64,000 nucleotides of DNA from JALOOX01 sp964557955 (GCA_964557955.1 CAZLCS010000016.1:1-64000); one strand, 5' to 3'. Positions 42,862 through 52,374 are shown, counted from the first letter of the stretch. Notes: generated by a model from the letters alone, not told the origin. Numbers and translations are program-made.

Positions 42862-44220
42862 TCAGTGCTCAATCCGCTCTCCACGCAGCGAATGCTGGAA
42901 AGCATCGAGAATCCTGGTGTGCACGAGACGGCCGATGAGCTCCATGGAGCCTTCGAAGTTGACGATGCGATTCTGCTCGGTCCTTCCCGTCAGCTGCCGG
43001 CCGTCCGACTGTCTGCTCAATCCTTCAACCAGCACCTCACGGATCCGCCCGATCTCGGCCCTGTTCTTCTCCAGAACGATCTCCCCCTGTAGCTGCTGAA
43101 GCTCTGTAAGTCTGGCTGCTTTCACGTCCTCCGGGATTTTCTCCGGAAGCTCGGAAGCCCCGGCGAAGGGCCTGTCCGAATAGCTGAAGGAAAAAAGGTT
43201 GTCGAACCGGAGCTCTCGAATCAGCCGCAGCGTCTCCTCGAAATCATCCTCGGCCTCTCCTGGAAATCCAACCATGACATCTGCAGAAAGCCCCATCTCC
43301 GGACGCAGGGAGCGCATTTGTTCAATGAGACTCCTGTAGTGTGAGGAGGTGTATCCTCGGTTCATCTTCTTGAGAATCCGGTCGGACCCGCTTTGGAAAG
43401 GCAGGTGAATCCATCGGCAGAGCCGAGGGAGCTCTGCAAAACAGCGGATCAGGTCATGGGTCAAATCCTTGGGGTGGGAGGTGGTGAATCGAATCCTGAG
43501 AACAGGGGTCTGTTCATGGATTCGGTGCAGGAGTCGTGAGAAGTTCAAGCCTTCATCCAGCCCCTTCCCATAAGAATTTACGTTCTGTCCCAAAAGGAGG
43601 ATCTCTTTTGCTCCGTGTTCGGTTAGAAGCCGGATCTCTCGAAGAATCTCATCGGCCGGCCGACTCCGTTCGCGGCCCCGGACGTGCGGAACGATGCAGT
43701 AGGAACAGAAATTGTCGCATCCCTGCATGATGGTGACCGGTGCGACAACACCCGGAGACATGAGGTGCCCTTGCCGCAGGAAGGAATCCCATCCTTCCTC
43801 CTCGACCTCGGGAAGGTGAACCATTCGTTCCGAACAGCTCACCGCTCGTTGCAGCAGGCCGCCGACGGACGAAATGGCACGGGTTCCGAGAACGAGATCC
43901 AGATGTTCAAATCGTCCCAGAAGGCTTGCTCCCAGTTGCTGGGCGACGCAGCCTGCGACAATGATCTTCAGTCCCGGTTTGCGCGCTTTGAGCTTACGAA
44001 GACGCCCCAGGTAGGAATGGACCTTCTGTTCAGCCTTGGCTCGCACCGAACACGTGTTGAGAAAGATGACGTCGGCCTGGTTGATGTCGGCCGTGGGTGT
44101 GTATCCCTGGACCCCCAGGATTTGCTGTACGCGCTGGGAGTCGTATTCGTTCATCTGGCAACCGATCGTGTGAACAAAGAGATACGGCGGGCTGTCTTCA
44201 AAGGAGGAAGTTATGGGCAT
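42862..44220 (-). CDS. miaB: tRNA-2-methylthio-N6-dimethylallyladenosine synthase MiaB
   Basis: 452 residues. The UPF0004 N-terminal domain with three Cys (FVHTIGCQMNEYDS; FLNTCSVRAKAE; VAGCVAQ), the radical-SAM motif CDNFCSYCIVPHVRGRERS (CxxxCxxC) and a C-terminal TRAM-like domain are complete. It methylthiolates A37 of tRNAs reading UNN codons using two Fe-S clusters. Its start lies 3 bases from the stop of the cNMP-domain gene upstream. Confidence 0.93.
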   Translation of the reverse strand: MPITSSFEDSPPYLFVHTIGCQMNEYDSQRVQQILGVQGYTPTADINQADVIFLNTCSVRAKAEQKVHSYLGRLRKLKARKPGLKIIVAGCVAQQLGASLLGRFEHLDLVLGTRAISSVGGLLQRAVSCSERMVHLPEVEEEGWDSFLRQGHLMSPGVVAPVTIMQGCDNFCSYCIVPHVRGRERSRPADEILREIRLLTEHGAKEILLLGQNVNSYGKGLDEGLNFSRLLHRIHEQTPVLRIRFTTSHPKDLTHDLIRCFAELPRLCRWIHLPFQSGSDRILKKMNRGYTSSHYRSLIEQMRSLRPEMGLSADVMVGFPGEAEDDFEETLRLIRELRFDNLFSFSYSDRPFAGASELPEKIPEDVKAARLTELQQLQGEIVLEKNRAEIGRIREVLVEGLSRQSDGRQLTGRTEQNRIVNFEGSMELIGRLVHTRILDAFQHSLRGERIEH

Positions 44221-44223
44221 ATC

Positions 44224-44958
44224 TCAATGCAGGGTCTTTGGTTTTTGGGGGTTAAGATCCCGTAATCGCTCCAGCAGTATCCGCATTATCTGGAGCACCA
44301 GATCGGGGTTATCCTTGGCGATCAGCTCAATGTCATTGAATTCGTACACTTCCACGGCGCTCTCGCCCACACTGGTCACGGTTGCCTGATGCGGGACGTT
44401 CAGAAAGCAGGCCATTTCACCGAAAAATTCCCCGGGCCTTCTGATCCACGCTATTTCCTCTCCTCCGCTCGTAACCCGAAGCCCCCCTTCGCTGGAGACC
44501 AGGCGATAGAAATCCTTGCCCGTCCCGCCTTCCTCGATGATCTTCTCTCCGTCGGCGTAAAAGCTCAGCCTGACACCATCAAGGGAGAGCTCGGAGGATG
44601 CATCGGCGAGGGTATGGGTCGTATCCCTCAGCTGATGGAGGAGCGAAGAGAGAATGCTCAGCGCCATTCGCGGATTCTCTCGAATGAACCGGTCCAGTGC
44701 ATCGGGTGAATAGGTGGCCACGCGTGTGTCCGTGATGGCTCGCACCGTATAAAGGCTCGGTCTTCTGAAAACGACGCTCTCCAGGCCAAAAATATCATGA
44801 GAGCTCAAGACTCGAATGTTCTTGCCCCGTTCACTGATCTGCACTTCTCCGTCGAGGACGACGTAGAAGAATGAGCAGTCGTCGCCCTCCCTGACAATGA
44901 CTCCACCGTAGGGATAGTCCCTGACATCCAGAGCCTGCAATGGTGAATCCTGCCCCAT
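44224..44958 (-). CDS. Protein with two cyclic-nucleotide-binding-like domains
   Basis: 244 residues. Two cNMP-type beta-roll domains are visible: YGGVIVREGDDCSFFYVVLD near residue 20 and YADGEKIIEEGGTGKDFYRL near 133, the latter with PGEFFGEMACFL (the phosphate-binding cassette GE). No helix-turn-helix follows, so it is not a Crp-type transcription factor by itself. It may be a regulatory partner. It is directly upstream of miaB on the same strand, suggesting one transcript. Confidence 0.82.
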   Translation of the reverse strand: MGQDSPLQALDVRDYPYGGVIVREGDDCSFFYVVLDGEVQISERGKNIRVLSSHDIFGLESVVFRRPSLYTVRAITDTRVATYSPDALDRFIRENPRMALSILSSLLHQLRDTTHTLADASSELSLDGVRLSFYADGEKIIEEGGTGKDFYRLVSSEGGLRVTSGGEEIAWIRRPGEFFGEMACFLNVPHQATVTSVGESAVEVYEFNDIELIAKDNPDLVLQIMRILLERLRDLNPQKPKTLH

Positions 44959-45255
44959 ATCCTCGGCCTTTCGCCAGAAGTGGTTGTCAAAGCCCCTTGG
45001 CCTTACACACCCGAGAAACTACTTTCTCCCGGGAGGCTATTCATGTGCCATCGAGCAGAATGAAACATCCGAGGATTTCTCGTTGCGCGGAAATCCTCAA
45101 GTGAAGTCCAGCCTATTCTACAAAACAAGGGAGGCAAAGACCATCATCTTTCCAGGAAGAAGCCACCCCTTTTCGATCAGGAGTGGCTGCACCCTGAACC
45201 GTTCTTCTGATGACGAACGTGAAAACCCGTTGAGCGGCAAATCACCCCAAGCCGG

Positions 45256-45498
45256 CTACTCGGCGCTTGTGGGGGTCAGGCGCCGCAGGCCAAGCCTCTT
45301 GCTTTCAAATGCCAGGACCTGATGGACCCAGGCCTCATTCCCCGGTGCGATGTTGAGCTGTACCCACCCCAGTGCGGCGTCCCTGGTCGTCATAGTCGCA
45401 ATCCCCTCGTAAGCCTCAAGGATGAAGCGAAGGTAATGAATCTGAGCAGGCTTTACGAGGTGGTGCTGTATGGTGCAATGCTCCGGCCGGATCCTCAG
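45256..45498 (-). CDS. DUF4911-like small protein with a CTG start
   Basis: 80 codons on the minus strand. IHYLRFILEAYEGIATMTTR and GWVQLNIAPGNEAWVHQVLA match the DUF4911 pattern (LRFILEGYDG...TT-D...G). No ATG, GTG or TTG precedes the conserved region in frame, and an in-frame TAA lies just upstream. The only start six bases after AAAGGAG (45511-45505) is CTG at 45498. So it uses CTG, or a point error hides an ATG. Function unknown. Confidence 0.66.
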   Translation of the reverse strand: MRIRPEHCTIQHHLVKPAQIHYLRFILEAYEGIATMTTRDAALGWVQLNIAPGNEAWVHQVLAFESKRLGLRRLTPTSAE

Positions 45499-45730
45499 TT
45501 GAATCTCCTTTCGTTAGATCCAAGACTATGATACCAAAGAACATACCGATATGGGAAGACAGTAACCATTGTAGATGTCTCGGATTTCAGGGGATGGAGC
45601 ACGGCGGGGGAGAGGCTCACTTTGGATTCACCATCTATGATGCGAAGAGCCGTCTTTGGACGATTGCCACCCGGGGGGGCGGATCTCTCCATCGGTTCTT
45701 GACTCCTCCCCGGGAGGAAGGAGAAAGGCC

Positions 45731-47095
45731 ATGCAACAAAGCCATGCCCGAATGATGCGGGGCTGCGGGCGAGTGGAGAAACGCCCGGTTGAGCCCCGGA
45801 CCGATCGAGAGGTGGTTTTCGTCGCAATGAGCGTGTTCGTCATGATCGGTCTGGCGCTCATGGCACTCACCTCAGCTTGGGCACAGGCTCCTCAGAAGAC
45901 GGAAGTTTACTTCGTTCAGGGGCAGGCCATGTATTATCCGGACAACCTTTCGAGAAGCCAGGAGGAGGCGATTCAGGATCTGACATCGAGCGGTGTCCTC
46001 CAGGCTGTTGCCGGTGTGTTGGGACCTGCCGGCACTCAGAGCCTGTTTGGGGTCATCCAGGAGAAGGTGCTGTCGAAGAAGGATAAATATGTCCACGGGT
46101 ATCAATTGGCCTCAGAAGGGCCTGCGAAGGGTCTCTATCGGGTGACTGGACAGGTGACTGTCTCCAAGGAGATTCTGTTGCAGGACCTCCGCGAATACGG
46201 ATTTCAGGTTCCGCCTCCAGTTCAGTCCAGAGTGTCGGAAATGTTACCGGACAAAGCTGCCCGAAACGTCTTGAGACCGCCTCAGAATTCCGAGGAGGGA
46301 CGGAGCACTCGCGAGATGGCGGAGGCAAAGCCGGCGTTGCTATGGGCGGTGGCCGAGAACTGGGAGGAGAAGTGGGAGCTGCCCGAGGATGCGGCGGAGA
46401 GTGAGATGCCGCGTTTCGCCCGCAGCATTCAGGAGAATTCCAGGAATCTGGATTGGACGTTGAGGTTTGTGCCGGTTCAATCGCTCCAGGTGGACAAGGT
46501 GGGAAACGTGCAAATGGAGCAGGCACTGGCCCTGGCTCGCGGGGCAGGCCTGGCCAAGGCTGCGATTGGGAGATGCTGGCTCGATCCCTCACAGCCGGGA
46601 AATCAGAAGCTTTTGGCTTCTTTGCAGATTGTGGATGTTTCCACTGGGACCGCCGCAAGCGAGATCACTGAGGAGCGTGTTCTCGAGCCCCGGTCGTTGG
46701 ATGAGGGGATATTTTATCTTGCGGCGTCGATAGTGCCGGCCATCGATCGGATTCTTTCGGGCGAACGGGAAGCGGAGGGCAAAGAGGGTGTCTCGGAAGG
46801 CGGTCGACGTCTGGAGAGCTGGACCCTGACCGTACGCGCTTCGCATCCTCAAAGTGGTTGGGAGATCGTCCGAAAGGAGATCGAAGGATTGTTTAAGGAC
46901 GCCAGAACGTCCGGTTTTGAGATGGGAGTGGACCAGATCACGGTTCAGGTTGAGGGAATGGACGGGCGTTCTGTGAGGAAGGCACTCGACGGCAGGGAGA
47001 TTTCTCCCGGAGGTCCAACAGTCCAGATTCAGGATTTTTCTGAAGACGGTCGGTCCATGACCATGATTTTCAGCAACCCGGGGGATACGCAGTAG
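45731..47095 (+). CDS. Exported protein of unknown function
   Basis: 454 residues from the ATG at 45731, preceded by GGAAGGAGAAAGG. After a long basic N-region comes a signal-type hydrophobic stretch (VAMSVFVMIGLALMALTSAW) ending AQA. A later Met (MSVFVM) could be the real start. The mature part begins EVYFVQGQAMYYPDNLSRSQ and looks like the head-domain pattern of FlgT/DUF2066-type periplasmic proteins, but this is weak. Its stop is 13 bases before the phosphatidyltransferase. Confidence 0.72.
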   Translation: MQQSHARMMRGCGRVEKRPVEPRTDREVVFVAMSVFVMIGLALMALTSAWAQAPQKTEVYFVQGQAMYYPDNLSRSQEEAIQDLTSSGVLQAVAGVLGPAGTQSLFGVIQEKVLSKKDKYVHGYQLASEGPAKGLYRVTGQVTVSKEILLQDLREYGFQVPPPVQSRVSEMLPDKAARNVLRPPQNSEEGRSTREMAEAKPALLWAVAENWEEKWELPEDAAESEMPRFARSIQENSRNLDWTLRFVPVQSLQVDKVGNVQMEQALALARGAGLAKAAIGRCWLDPSQPGNQKLLASLQIVDVSTGTAASEITEERVLEPRSLDEGIFYLAASIVPAIDRILSGEREAEGKEGVSEGGRRLESWTLTVRASHPQSGWEIVRKEIEGLFKDARTSGFEMGVDQITVQVEGMDGRSVRKALDGREISPGGPTVQIQDFSEDGRSMTMIFSNPGDTQ

Positions 47096-47107
47096 GGACG
47101 CCACGCG

Positions 47108-47665
47108 ATGACAATTCCCAATTTTCTCACCCTCATGCGGATCTTCCTTACTCCCTTGCTCATTTGGTTCCTGCTCGACCATAAATTGAACCAGGCCCTC
47201 GTCGTCTTCTTCATTGCCGGTATGACAGACGGTCTGGATGGTCTCCTGGCTCGACTGCTGAATCAGAAGAGCAGGCTCGGGGCTTATCTGGACCCGCTTG
47301 CAGACAAGCTCCTTCTCGTGAGCAGTTTCATATTGCTGGCCTGGCTTTCCAAGGTCCCCAACTGGCTGGTCATTATCACGGTGAGCCGTGACCTGATGAT
47401 TGTCATGGGCATCGCTACCTTGAAATTCCATGAAATTCCAGTGGAAATGAAGCCCTCCGCCTCCAGCAAGGCAACGACGCTGATCCAGTTGCTGACGGTT
47501 TTGGCGATTCTGGCATCCGATCTGTTGACGTTGCCTCAATGGATATACATACTTTTATTTTTACTTACGGCTGCGCTTTCTATCGTGAGCGGTGTGCAGT
47601 ATGTTGTGGCCGGTACTTCCCTGTTGGAGGGACAGCGTCGGAATCATGAACTGCGCAACCATTGA
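47108..47665 (+). CDS. CDP-alcohol phosphatidyltransferase (PgsA-like)
   Basis: 185 residues with several membrane helices. The motif DGLDGLLARLLNQKSRLGAY followed by LDPLADK is the complete DGx2ARx8Gx3Dx3D catalytic signature. It probably makes phosphatidylglycerophosphate or a related phospholipid from CDP-diacylglycerol. Co-transcribed with the upstream exported protein is likely. The substrate alcohol cannot be told from sequence. Confidence 0.85.
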   Translation: MTIPNFLTLMRIFLTPLLIWFLLDHKLNQALVVFFIAGMTDGLDGLLARLLNQKSRLGAYLDPLADKLLLVSSFILLAWLSKVPNWLVIITVSRDLMIVMGIATLKFHEIPVEMKPSASSKATTLIQLLTVLAILASDLLTLPQWIYILLFLLTAALSIVSGVQYVVAGTSLLEGQRRNHELRNH

Positions 47666-47690
47666 GTTGAGGAAGTGACAATCCTTTTTC

Positions 47691-47719
47691 TTGACAGGCT
47701 CTGGGGAGACCGTTATAGA
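47691..47719 (+). promoter_or_regulatory. Promoter of tRNA-Val
   Basis: TTGACA (47691-47696), a 17-base spacer, then TATAGA (47714-47719). Transcription would start about eight bases before the tRNA. A near-consensus match. Confidence 0.78.
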
Positions 47720-47733
47720 TGCACCCAACGTGT

Positions 47734-47808
47734 AGGCACGTAGCTCAGTGGGAGAGCGCTACCTTGACGCGGTAGAAGTCGGCGGTTCGAAACCGCCCGT
47801 GCCTACCA
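47734..47808 (+). tRNA. tRNA-Val (anticodon GAC)
   Basis: 75 bases with CCA encoded. Acceptor AGGCACG pairs with CGTGCCT. The D arm is GCTCAGTGGGAGAGC, the anticodon stem CTACC/GGTAG encloses TTGACGC with anticodon GAC, and the T arm is GGCGGTTCGAAACCGCC. It stands immediately upstream of the thrS cluster. Confidence 0.95.
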
Positions 47809-47954
47809 GAAGATGTACTGAAACGGCCGCGTTCAACCTACGGTGGAAGGATTGATCTGAATAAGGCGACTGTTCGCTTTGTTAATGCTTGAAGGATCGC
47901 GCTACAGCACAGCCCTGAAACCGATCGGATCATTCGGTTGACTCCCCGATGAAT

Positions 47955-48003
47955 AGGCATCCTCCCTCGGAACGAGGCGCGGTGCCTTTTTTTGTTGGGG
48001 CTC
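47955..48003 (+). terminator. Terminator or attenuator before thrS
   Basis: AGGCA (47955-47959) pairs with TGCCT (47993-47997), and CCTC/GAGG forms an inner stem. A run of seven T follows. It may end the tRNA-Val transcript, or act as an attenuator in the 240-base leader before thrS. No T-box sequence is recognised in the leader. Confidence 0.65.
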
Positions 48004-48050
48004 CCGGTCAGACCTCCCACCGCTCATGCAGCTAGCATAGGATAGTCAAG

Positions 48051-49991
48051 ATGCAGTCTGAAAAGGTACAGGTCACATTCCAGGATGGCAATCGGCAGGC
48101 CTTTCCCAGGGGTATCTCAGTCGGAGACGCCTTGAGGAGTTTGGGAGAGGGAATGAATAGAACCGTTGCCGCTTACCTGAACGGTCATCTGGTCGATCTC
48201 AGCCACACGCTGGAAGAGGACGCCGACCTCCGACCGGTCAACACGGACTCGCCCGAGGGTCTCGATATCCTGCGCCACAGCGCCTCGCACATCATGGCCC
48301 AGGCGGTGAAGGCTTTGTTTCCTGAAGCCAAGGTCGCCATCGGTCCGGCCATCGAAAGTGGATTCTATTATGATTTCGAGGTGGATCGTCCGTTTACCCA
48401 GGAGGACCTGGAGAGGATTGAAGCCAAGATGGGTCAGATCGTTGGCGAGAAACTGCCTTTTCACCGAAAGGTCCTGTCACGGGAGGATGCGGTCCGTTTT
48501 TTTGAGACAGTCGGAGAGAAGTACAAGATTGAGCTCATTGAGTCCTTTGAGGACCCCACCGTGTCGATCTATGAGCAGGGTGGTTTCGTGGATCTGTGCC
48601 GGGGGCCGCATATCCCGGACACGGGTTATCTCAAAGCCTATAAATTGACCAGCGTGGCAGGGGCTTACTGGCGTGGAGACGAGCGGAATGCCATGCTGCA
48701 GCGAATCTATGGGACGGCTTTCCCCGACAGGGACTCGCTCAAGAAGTACATGTTGTTTCTCGAGGAGGCTCAGCGAAGAGATCATCGCCGGCTGGCAAAG
48801 GAGCTGGACCTTTTCAGCTTCAGCGATGAGGTGGGCGCAGGCATGGTCATTTACCATCCCAAGGGGGCATTGATCCGCCACATACTTGAGGTTTTCGAAA
48901 AGCAGGAGCATTTGCGTCGGGGCTACCATCTCGTCATGGGGCCCACACTGCTGAAGACGGATCTTTGGAAACGGTCGGGCCATTTTGACCATTACCGCGA
49001 AAATATGTATTTTACGGAGATCGATGAGCAGTCCTACGGGATCAAGCCCATGAATTGCCTTTCCCACATGCTCATCTACAAGTCCCGGGTGAGGAGCTAC
49101 CGTGATCTGCCTATTCGCTACTTCGAACTGGGGACAGTCCACCGGCATGAGAAGTCGGGTGTCCTCCACGGACTGCTGAGGGTGCGGCAGTTCACCCAGG
49201 ACGATGCTCATATTCTGTGTACTCCCGATCAGCTGCATCAGGAGATCCAGTCCATCATCGATTTTGTTATTGATGTCATGGGGATTTTCGGATTCTCGTA
49301 TGAGATGGAGATCAGTACGAGGCCCGAGAAGGCCATCGGAACGGACGCCGATTGGGAGAGAGCGACGAACGCACTCATTGGCGCCTTGGAGGGCAAAGGG
49401 TTTCCTTACAGCACTTGCGAGGGGGAGGGGGCTTTTTACGGACCCAAAATCGATGTCAAGCTGCGCGATGCTTTGGACCGGCGTTGGCAGTGCGCCACCA
49501 TCCAGTGCGATTTCACCCTCCCTGAACGCTTCGATCTTCATTATGTTGGTGATGATGGAAACCGCCATCGGCCGGTCATGGTGCACCGAGTCATCTTGGG
49601 AGCCATCGAGCGTTTTCTGGGAGTCCTGATCGAGCATTATGCAGGGGCATTTCCGACGTGGCTGGCGCCCCTGCAGGCGATTCTGGTCACCGTCACCGAT
49701 GCGCAGCAGTCATTTGCCCGAGAGGTTTACGAGAAGCTGAGGAATGCGGGAGTGCGTGTCGAGCTCGATGACAGAAATGAAAAATTGGGATACAAGATCA
49801 GAGAGGCTCAGTCACAGAAGATACCGTATATGCTGGTGGTTGGAGATCGAGAGGTTCAGGCCGGGGGGATCAGTCCAAGGCGAAGGGACGGGGTACAGCT
49901 TGAATTAGTGAGCCCCGAGGGTTTCGTCGCCATGGTCGAGCAGGAATGCCTCGAGGCCAGCAAGGGGCGCGTGGGTCTGGGCATTGCCTAA
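48051..49991 (+). CDS. thrS: Threonyl-tRNA synthetase
   Basis: 646 residues. A TGS domain (FPRGISVGDALRSLG; residues 14-28), the HxxxH editing motif in LRHSASHIMAQAV, class-II motif 2 (RYFELGTVHRHEKSGVLHGL) and the core Zn site CLSHM follow the standard ThrS order. It charges tRNA-Thr and edits Ser-tRNA-Thr. It leads the thrS-infC-rpmI-rplT-pheS-pheT cluster, conserved across bacteria. Confidence 0.95.
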   Translation: MQSEKVQVTFQDGNRQAFPRGISVGDALRSLGEGMNRTVAAYLNGHLVDLSHTLEEDADLRPVNTDSPEGLDILRHSASHIMAQAVKALFPEAKVAIGPAIESGFYYDFEVDRPFTQEDLERIEAKMGQIVGEKLPFHRKVLSREDAVRFFETVGEKYKIELIESFEDPTVSIYEQGGFVDLCRGPHIPDTGYLKAYKLTSVAGAYWRGDERNAMLQRIYGTAFPDRDSLKKYMLFLEEAQRRDHRRLAKELDLFSFSDEVGAGMVIYHPKGALIRHILEVFEKQEHLRRGYHLVMGPTLLKTDLWKRSGHFDHYRENMYFTEIDEQSYGIKPMNCLSHMLIYKSRVRSYRDLPIRYFELGTVHRHEKSGVLHGLLRVRQFTQDDAHILCTPDQLHQEIQSIIDFVIDVMGIFGFSYEMEISTRPEKAIGTDADWERATNALIGALEGKGFPYSTCEGEGAFYGPKIDVKLRDALDRRWQCATIQCDFTLPERFDLHYVGDDGNRHRPVMVHRVILGAIERFLGVLIEHYAGAFPTWLAPLQAILVTVTDAQQSFAREVYEKLRNAGVRVELDDRNEKLGYKIREAQSQKIPYMLVVGDREVQAGGISPRRRDGVQLELVSPEGFVAMVEQECLEASKGRVGLGIA

Positions 49992-50019
49992 GGTGGAAAC
50001 ATAGGCCGGGAAAGGAGGC

Positions 50020-50535
50020 GTGAATCTGGAGAAGCAAGTCAACGTCAATGAAAAAATTCGAGCACCCGAGGTTCGACTCATTGGGCGTGGGGGTGAACAA
50101 CTGGGTGTGCTGCCACTGAAGAAGGCATTGGAGCTGGCGACGCAGGATGAGCTCGACCTGGTGGAAGTCGCTCCGAATGCCACTCCTCCAGTCTGCAAGA
50201 TCATGGATTACGGAAAGTTCAAGTATCAGCAGAGCAAGAGGAGCCAGGAGGCGAAGAAGAAGCAGACCGTGATTCAGGTCAAGGAGGTCAAGATACGCCC
50301 GAAAACGGATGAGCATGACCTTCTGGTGAAAATCAAGCATGTCAGGCGATTTCTCGGCCAGAAGGACAAAGCCAAGATCACGATTCTGTTTCGCGGTCGT
50401 GAGATTGCCTATACGGATCAGGGGATGAAAGTTCTGGAGCGCATCCAGGAGGAGCTCAAAGACGAGGTCGTCGTGGAGCAGGCCCCCAAGATGGAGGGTC
50501 GCAATCTCGTCATGGTGGTTGCTCCCAAGCCCTGA
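50020..50535 (+). CDS. infC: Translation initiation factor IF-3
   Basis: About 171 residues. NVNEKIRAPEVRLIGRGGEQ starts the N-domain, and AKITILFRGREIAYTDQGMK the C-domain. The GTG at 50020 lies only one base after GGAGG. The in-frame CTG at 50026 lies seven bases after it and may be the real start. infC commonly uses rare start codons (AUU in E. coli) for autoregulation. It shares the operon with thrS and the ribosomal genes. Confidence 0.93.
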   Translation: MNLEKQVNVNEKIRAPEVRLIGRGGEQLGVLPLKKALELATQDELDLVEVAPNATPPVCKIMDYGKFKYQQSKRSQEAKKKQTVIQVKEVKIRPKTDEHDLLVKIKHVRRFLGQKDKAKITILFRGREIAYTDQGMKVLERIQEELKDEVVVEQAPKMEGRNLVMVVAPKP

Positions 50536-50743
50536 ACCATCATTCCAAAGAAAGAGCTTGACACTCACCGAGGAGCCCAATACATTTCGCGTTTCGGGTC
50601 CCAGGGAGGTCTCGGTGGGAGTGATCGGTGCACTTTTCCGGATTCATCGAACGGAAGCAGTAGGGTTGCGCCTTAATTTGTTAGCTAAAGGGACAGCGTC
50701 GGGTAGTGGAGCCGTGGCTCCGGCCCCGGCGATGGAGGATGGA

Positions 50744-50941
50744 ATGCCGAAGCTGAAAACCAATCGAGCTGCCGCCAAACGCTTCAAGAGGACCGGCAGT
50801 GGCAAATTCCTGCGAGCCAGGGCCAACAAGAGTCACATCCTGACCAAGAAGCCGTCCAAGCGGACTCGCCGCCTGCGCCAGAGCACGGTTGTGGATGCCA
50901 TCAATGTGAGCGCCTTGAAGCGCATGCTTCCTTATCTTTAG
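50744..50941 (+). CDS. rpmI: 50S ribosomal protein L35
   Basis: 65 residues from the ATG at 50744, five bases after GGAGG. MPKLKTNRAAAKRFKRTGSG, KFLRARANKSHILTKKPSKR, and the tail ALKRMLPYL are typical of bL35. A long upstream frame is not credible. The 208 bases after infC have no other gene and may hold the leader used for L20 feedback regulation (inference). Confidence 0.95.
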   Translation: MPKLKTNRAAAKRFKRTGSGKFLRARANKSHILTKKPSKRTRRLRQSTVVDAINVSALKRMLPYL

Positions 50942-50994
50942 GCGGTGGAATCACCGCAGAGGCTGCCTTTTGGGGCAGTGAGGAGTTCGTATCC

Positions 50995-51348
50995 ATGTCA
51001 AGAGTGAAAAAAGCCGTCAAATCGCGGGAGCGCCGCAAGAGGATACTGAGTCAGGCCAAAGGCTTTCGGGGAGGCCGATCGAGGCTTCTGCGTTCGGCGT
51101 CAGAGAGTGTCGATCGTGCCCTGAAGTTCGCCTACAGGGACCGCAAAGTCCGCAAGCGGGAGTTTCGCAGTCTCTGGATCATGCGCATCAACGCGGCAAC
51201 GCGCCGGCACGGCATGAGTTATTCGAAGTTCGTGAGCGGTTTGAAAGCGGCCAATGTCGAACTGGATCGGAAAGCCCTGGCGAATCTCGCCACGACGGAC
51301 CCTTCTGCTTTCGCCAAGCTCGTAGAAGTCGCCAGACAGGCGGCATAG
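50995..51348 (+). CDS. rplT: 50S ribosomal protein L20
   Basis: 117 residues, basic. MSRVKKAVKSRERRKRILSQ, AKGFRGGRSRLLRSASESVD and LWIMRINAATRRHGMSYSKF follow bL20 exactly. It binds 23S rRNA early in assembly and often represses its own operon. It follows rpmI and leads pheS by 15 bases. Confidence 0.95.
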   Translation: MSRVKKAVKSRERRKRILSQAKGFRGGRSRLLRSASESVDRALKFAYRDRKVRKREFRSLWIMRINAATRRHGMSYSKFVSGLKAANVELDRKALANLATTDPSAFAKLVEVARQAA

Positions 51349-51363
51349 ACAAAAGCGGAAGAA

Positions 51364-52374
51364 ATGGAAACCGAGATCCAATCGCTGCTGGAGGCTGCAT
51401 CACGGCTGATCTCCGTGGCGGGAGATGATATCCAGGCGCTGGAGCAGGCGCGGGTGCGGTATTTGGGGCGCAAGGGAGAATTGGCGGCCTTGTTCAAGGG
51501 GCTTGCGAACCTTCCTGACGACGAGCGGCGGCGCATCGGCAGAGTGTTGAATGAAGCCAAGGCGAAACTGGAGGGACTATTGGGCGAGGCCATGGATCTC
51601 GCCAGAGGGAAGCTCCAGGGCCGCAAGGAGTCCTTTGACGTCACGGTCCCGGGCAGGCGGCCCTTCAGAGGTCATCTGCATCCCATCACTCAGACGGCGC
51701 TCGAAATCGGAAGAATCTTCGGTGGGTTGGGCTTTGAGACTGTGGAAGGCCCGGAGATCGAACTGGATTATTACAATTTCGAAGCTCTCAACATCCCCAG
51801 GGACCATCCAGCGCGCGACATGCAGGACACGTTTTACATCTCCGAGGACGTGGTCCTGAGGACTCATACTTCGCCCATTCAGGTCCGGGTGATGGAAAAG
51901 CGTCGCCCCCCCATCCGCATCATTGCTCCCGGACGTACCTACCGGTGTGATTCGGACGTCACGCATACCCCGATGTTCCACCAGGTTGAAGGTCTCATGG
52001 TGGGGGAGAACATCTCATTTGGAGACCTCAAAGGGATCCTCACGGTATTCGTCCACCAGATGTTCGGACCCCATGTGGGACTCCGCTTTAGACCGAGCTT
52101 CTTCCCGTTTACCGAGCCCAGCGCCGAGGTGGATATCCAGTGCGTCATGTGTCGCGGTTCCGGCTGCAGGGTTTGCTCTCAGACGGGGTGGCTGGAGATC
52201 TTGGGCTCAGGAATGGTGGACCCGGAAGTGTTCAAGATGGTCGGCTACGACCCGGAGACAGTGACTGGTTTTGCCTTCGGCATGGGCATTGAGCGAATCG
52301 CCATGCTCAAATACGGCATTGACGACCTTCGGCTGTTTTTTGAGAATGACCTCCGGTTTCTCAGGCAGTTCTGA
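51364..52374 (+). CDS. pheS: Phenylalanyl-tRNA synthetase alpha subunit
   Basis: 336 residues. Class-II motif segments RTYRCDSDVTHTPMFHQVEG and GFAFGMGIERIAMLKYGIDD are intact; the N-terminal coiled coil is present. Catalytic subunit of the alpha2beta2 enzyme. A Cys-rich insertion (CVMCRGSGCRVCSQTGW) near residue 260 may bind zinc, which is common in bacterial PheS. Confidence 0.95.
   Translation: METEIQSLLEAASRLISVAGDDIQALEQARVRYLGRKGELAALFKGLANLPDDERRRIGRVLNEAKAKLEGLLGEAMDLARGKLQGRKESFDVTVPGRRPFRGHLHPITQTALEIGRIFGGLGFETVEGPEIELDYYNFEALNIPRDHPARDMQDTFYISEDVVLRTHTSPIQVRVMEKRRPPIRIIAPGRTYRCDSDVTHTPMFHQVEGLMVGENISFGDLKGILTVFVHQMFGPHVGLRFRPSFFPFTEPSAEVDIQCVMCRGSGCRVCSQTGWLEILGSGMVDPEVFKMVGYDPETVTGFAFGMGIERIAMLKYGIDDLRLFFENDLRFLRQF

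Noticed and set aside
45528..45755. 75-residue plus-strand frame before the exported protein gene
   Set aside because: No ribosome site and no recognisable features; it overlaps the start region of the gene at 45731.
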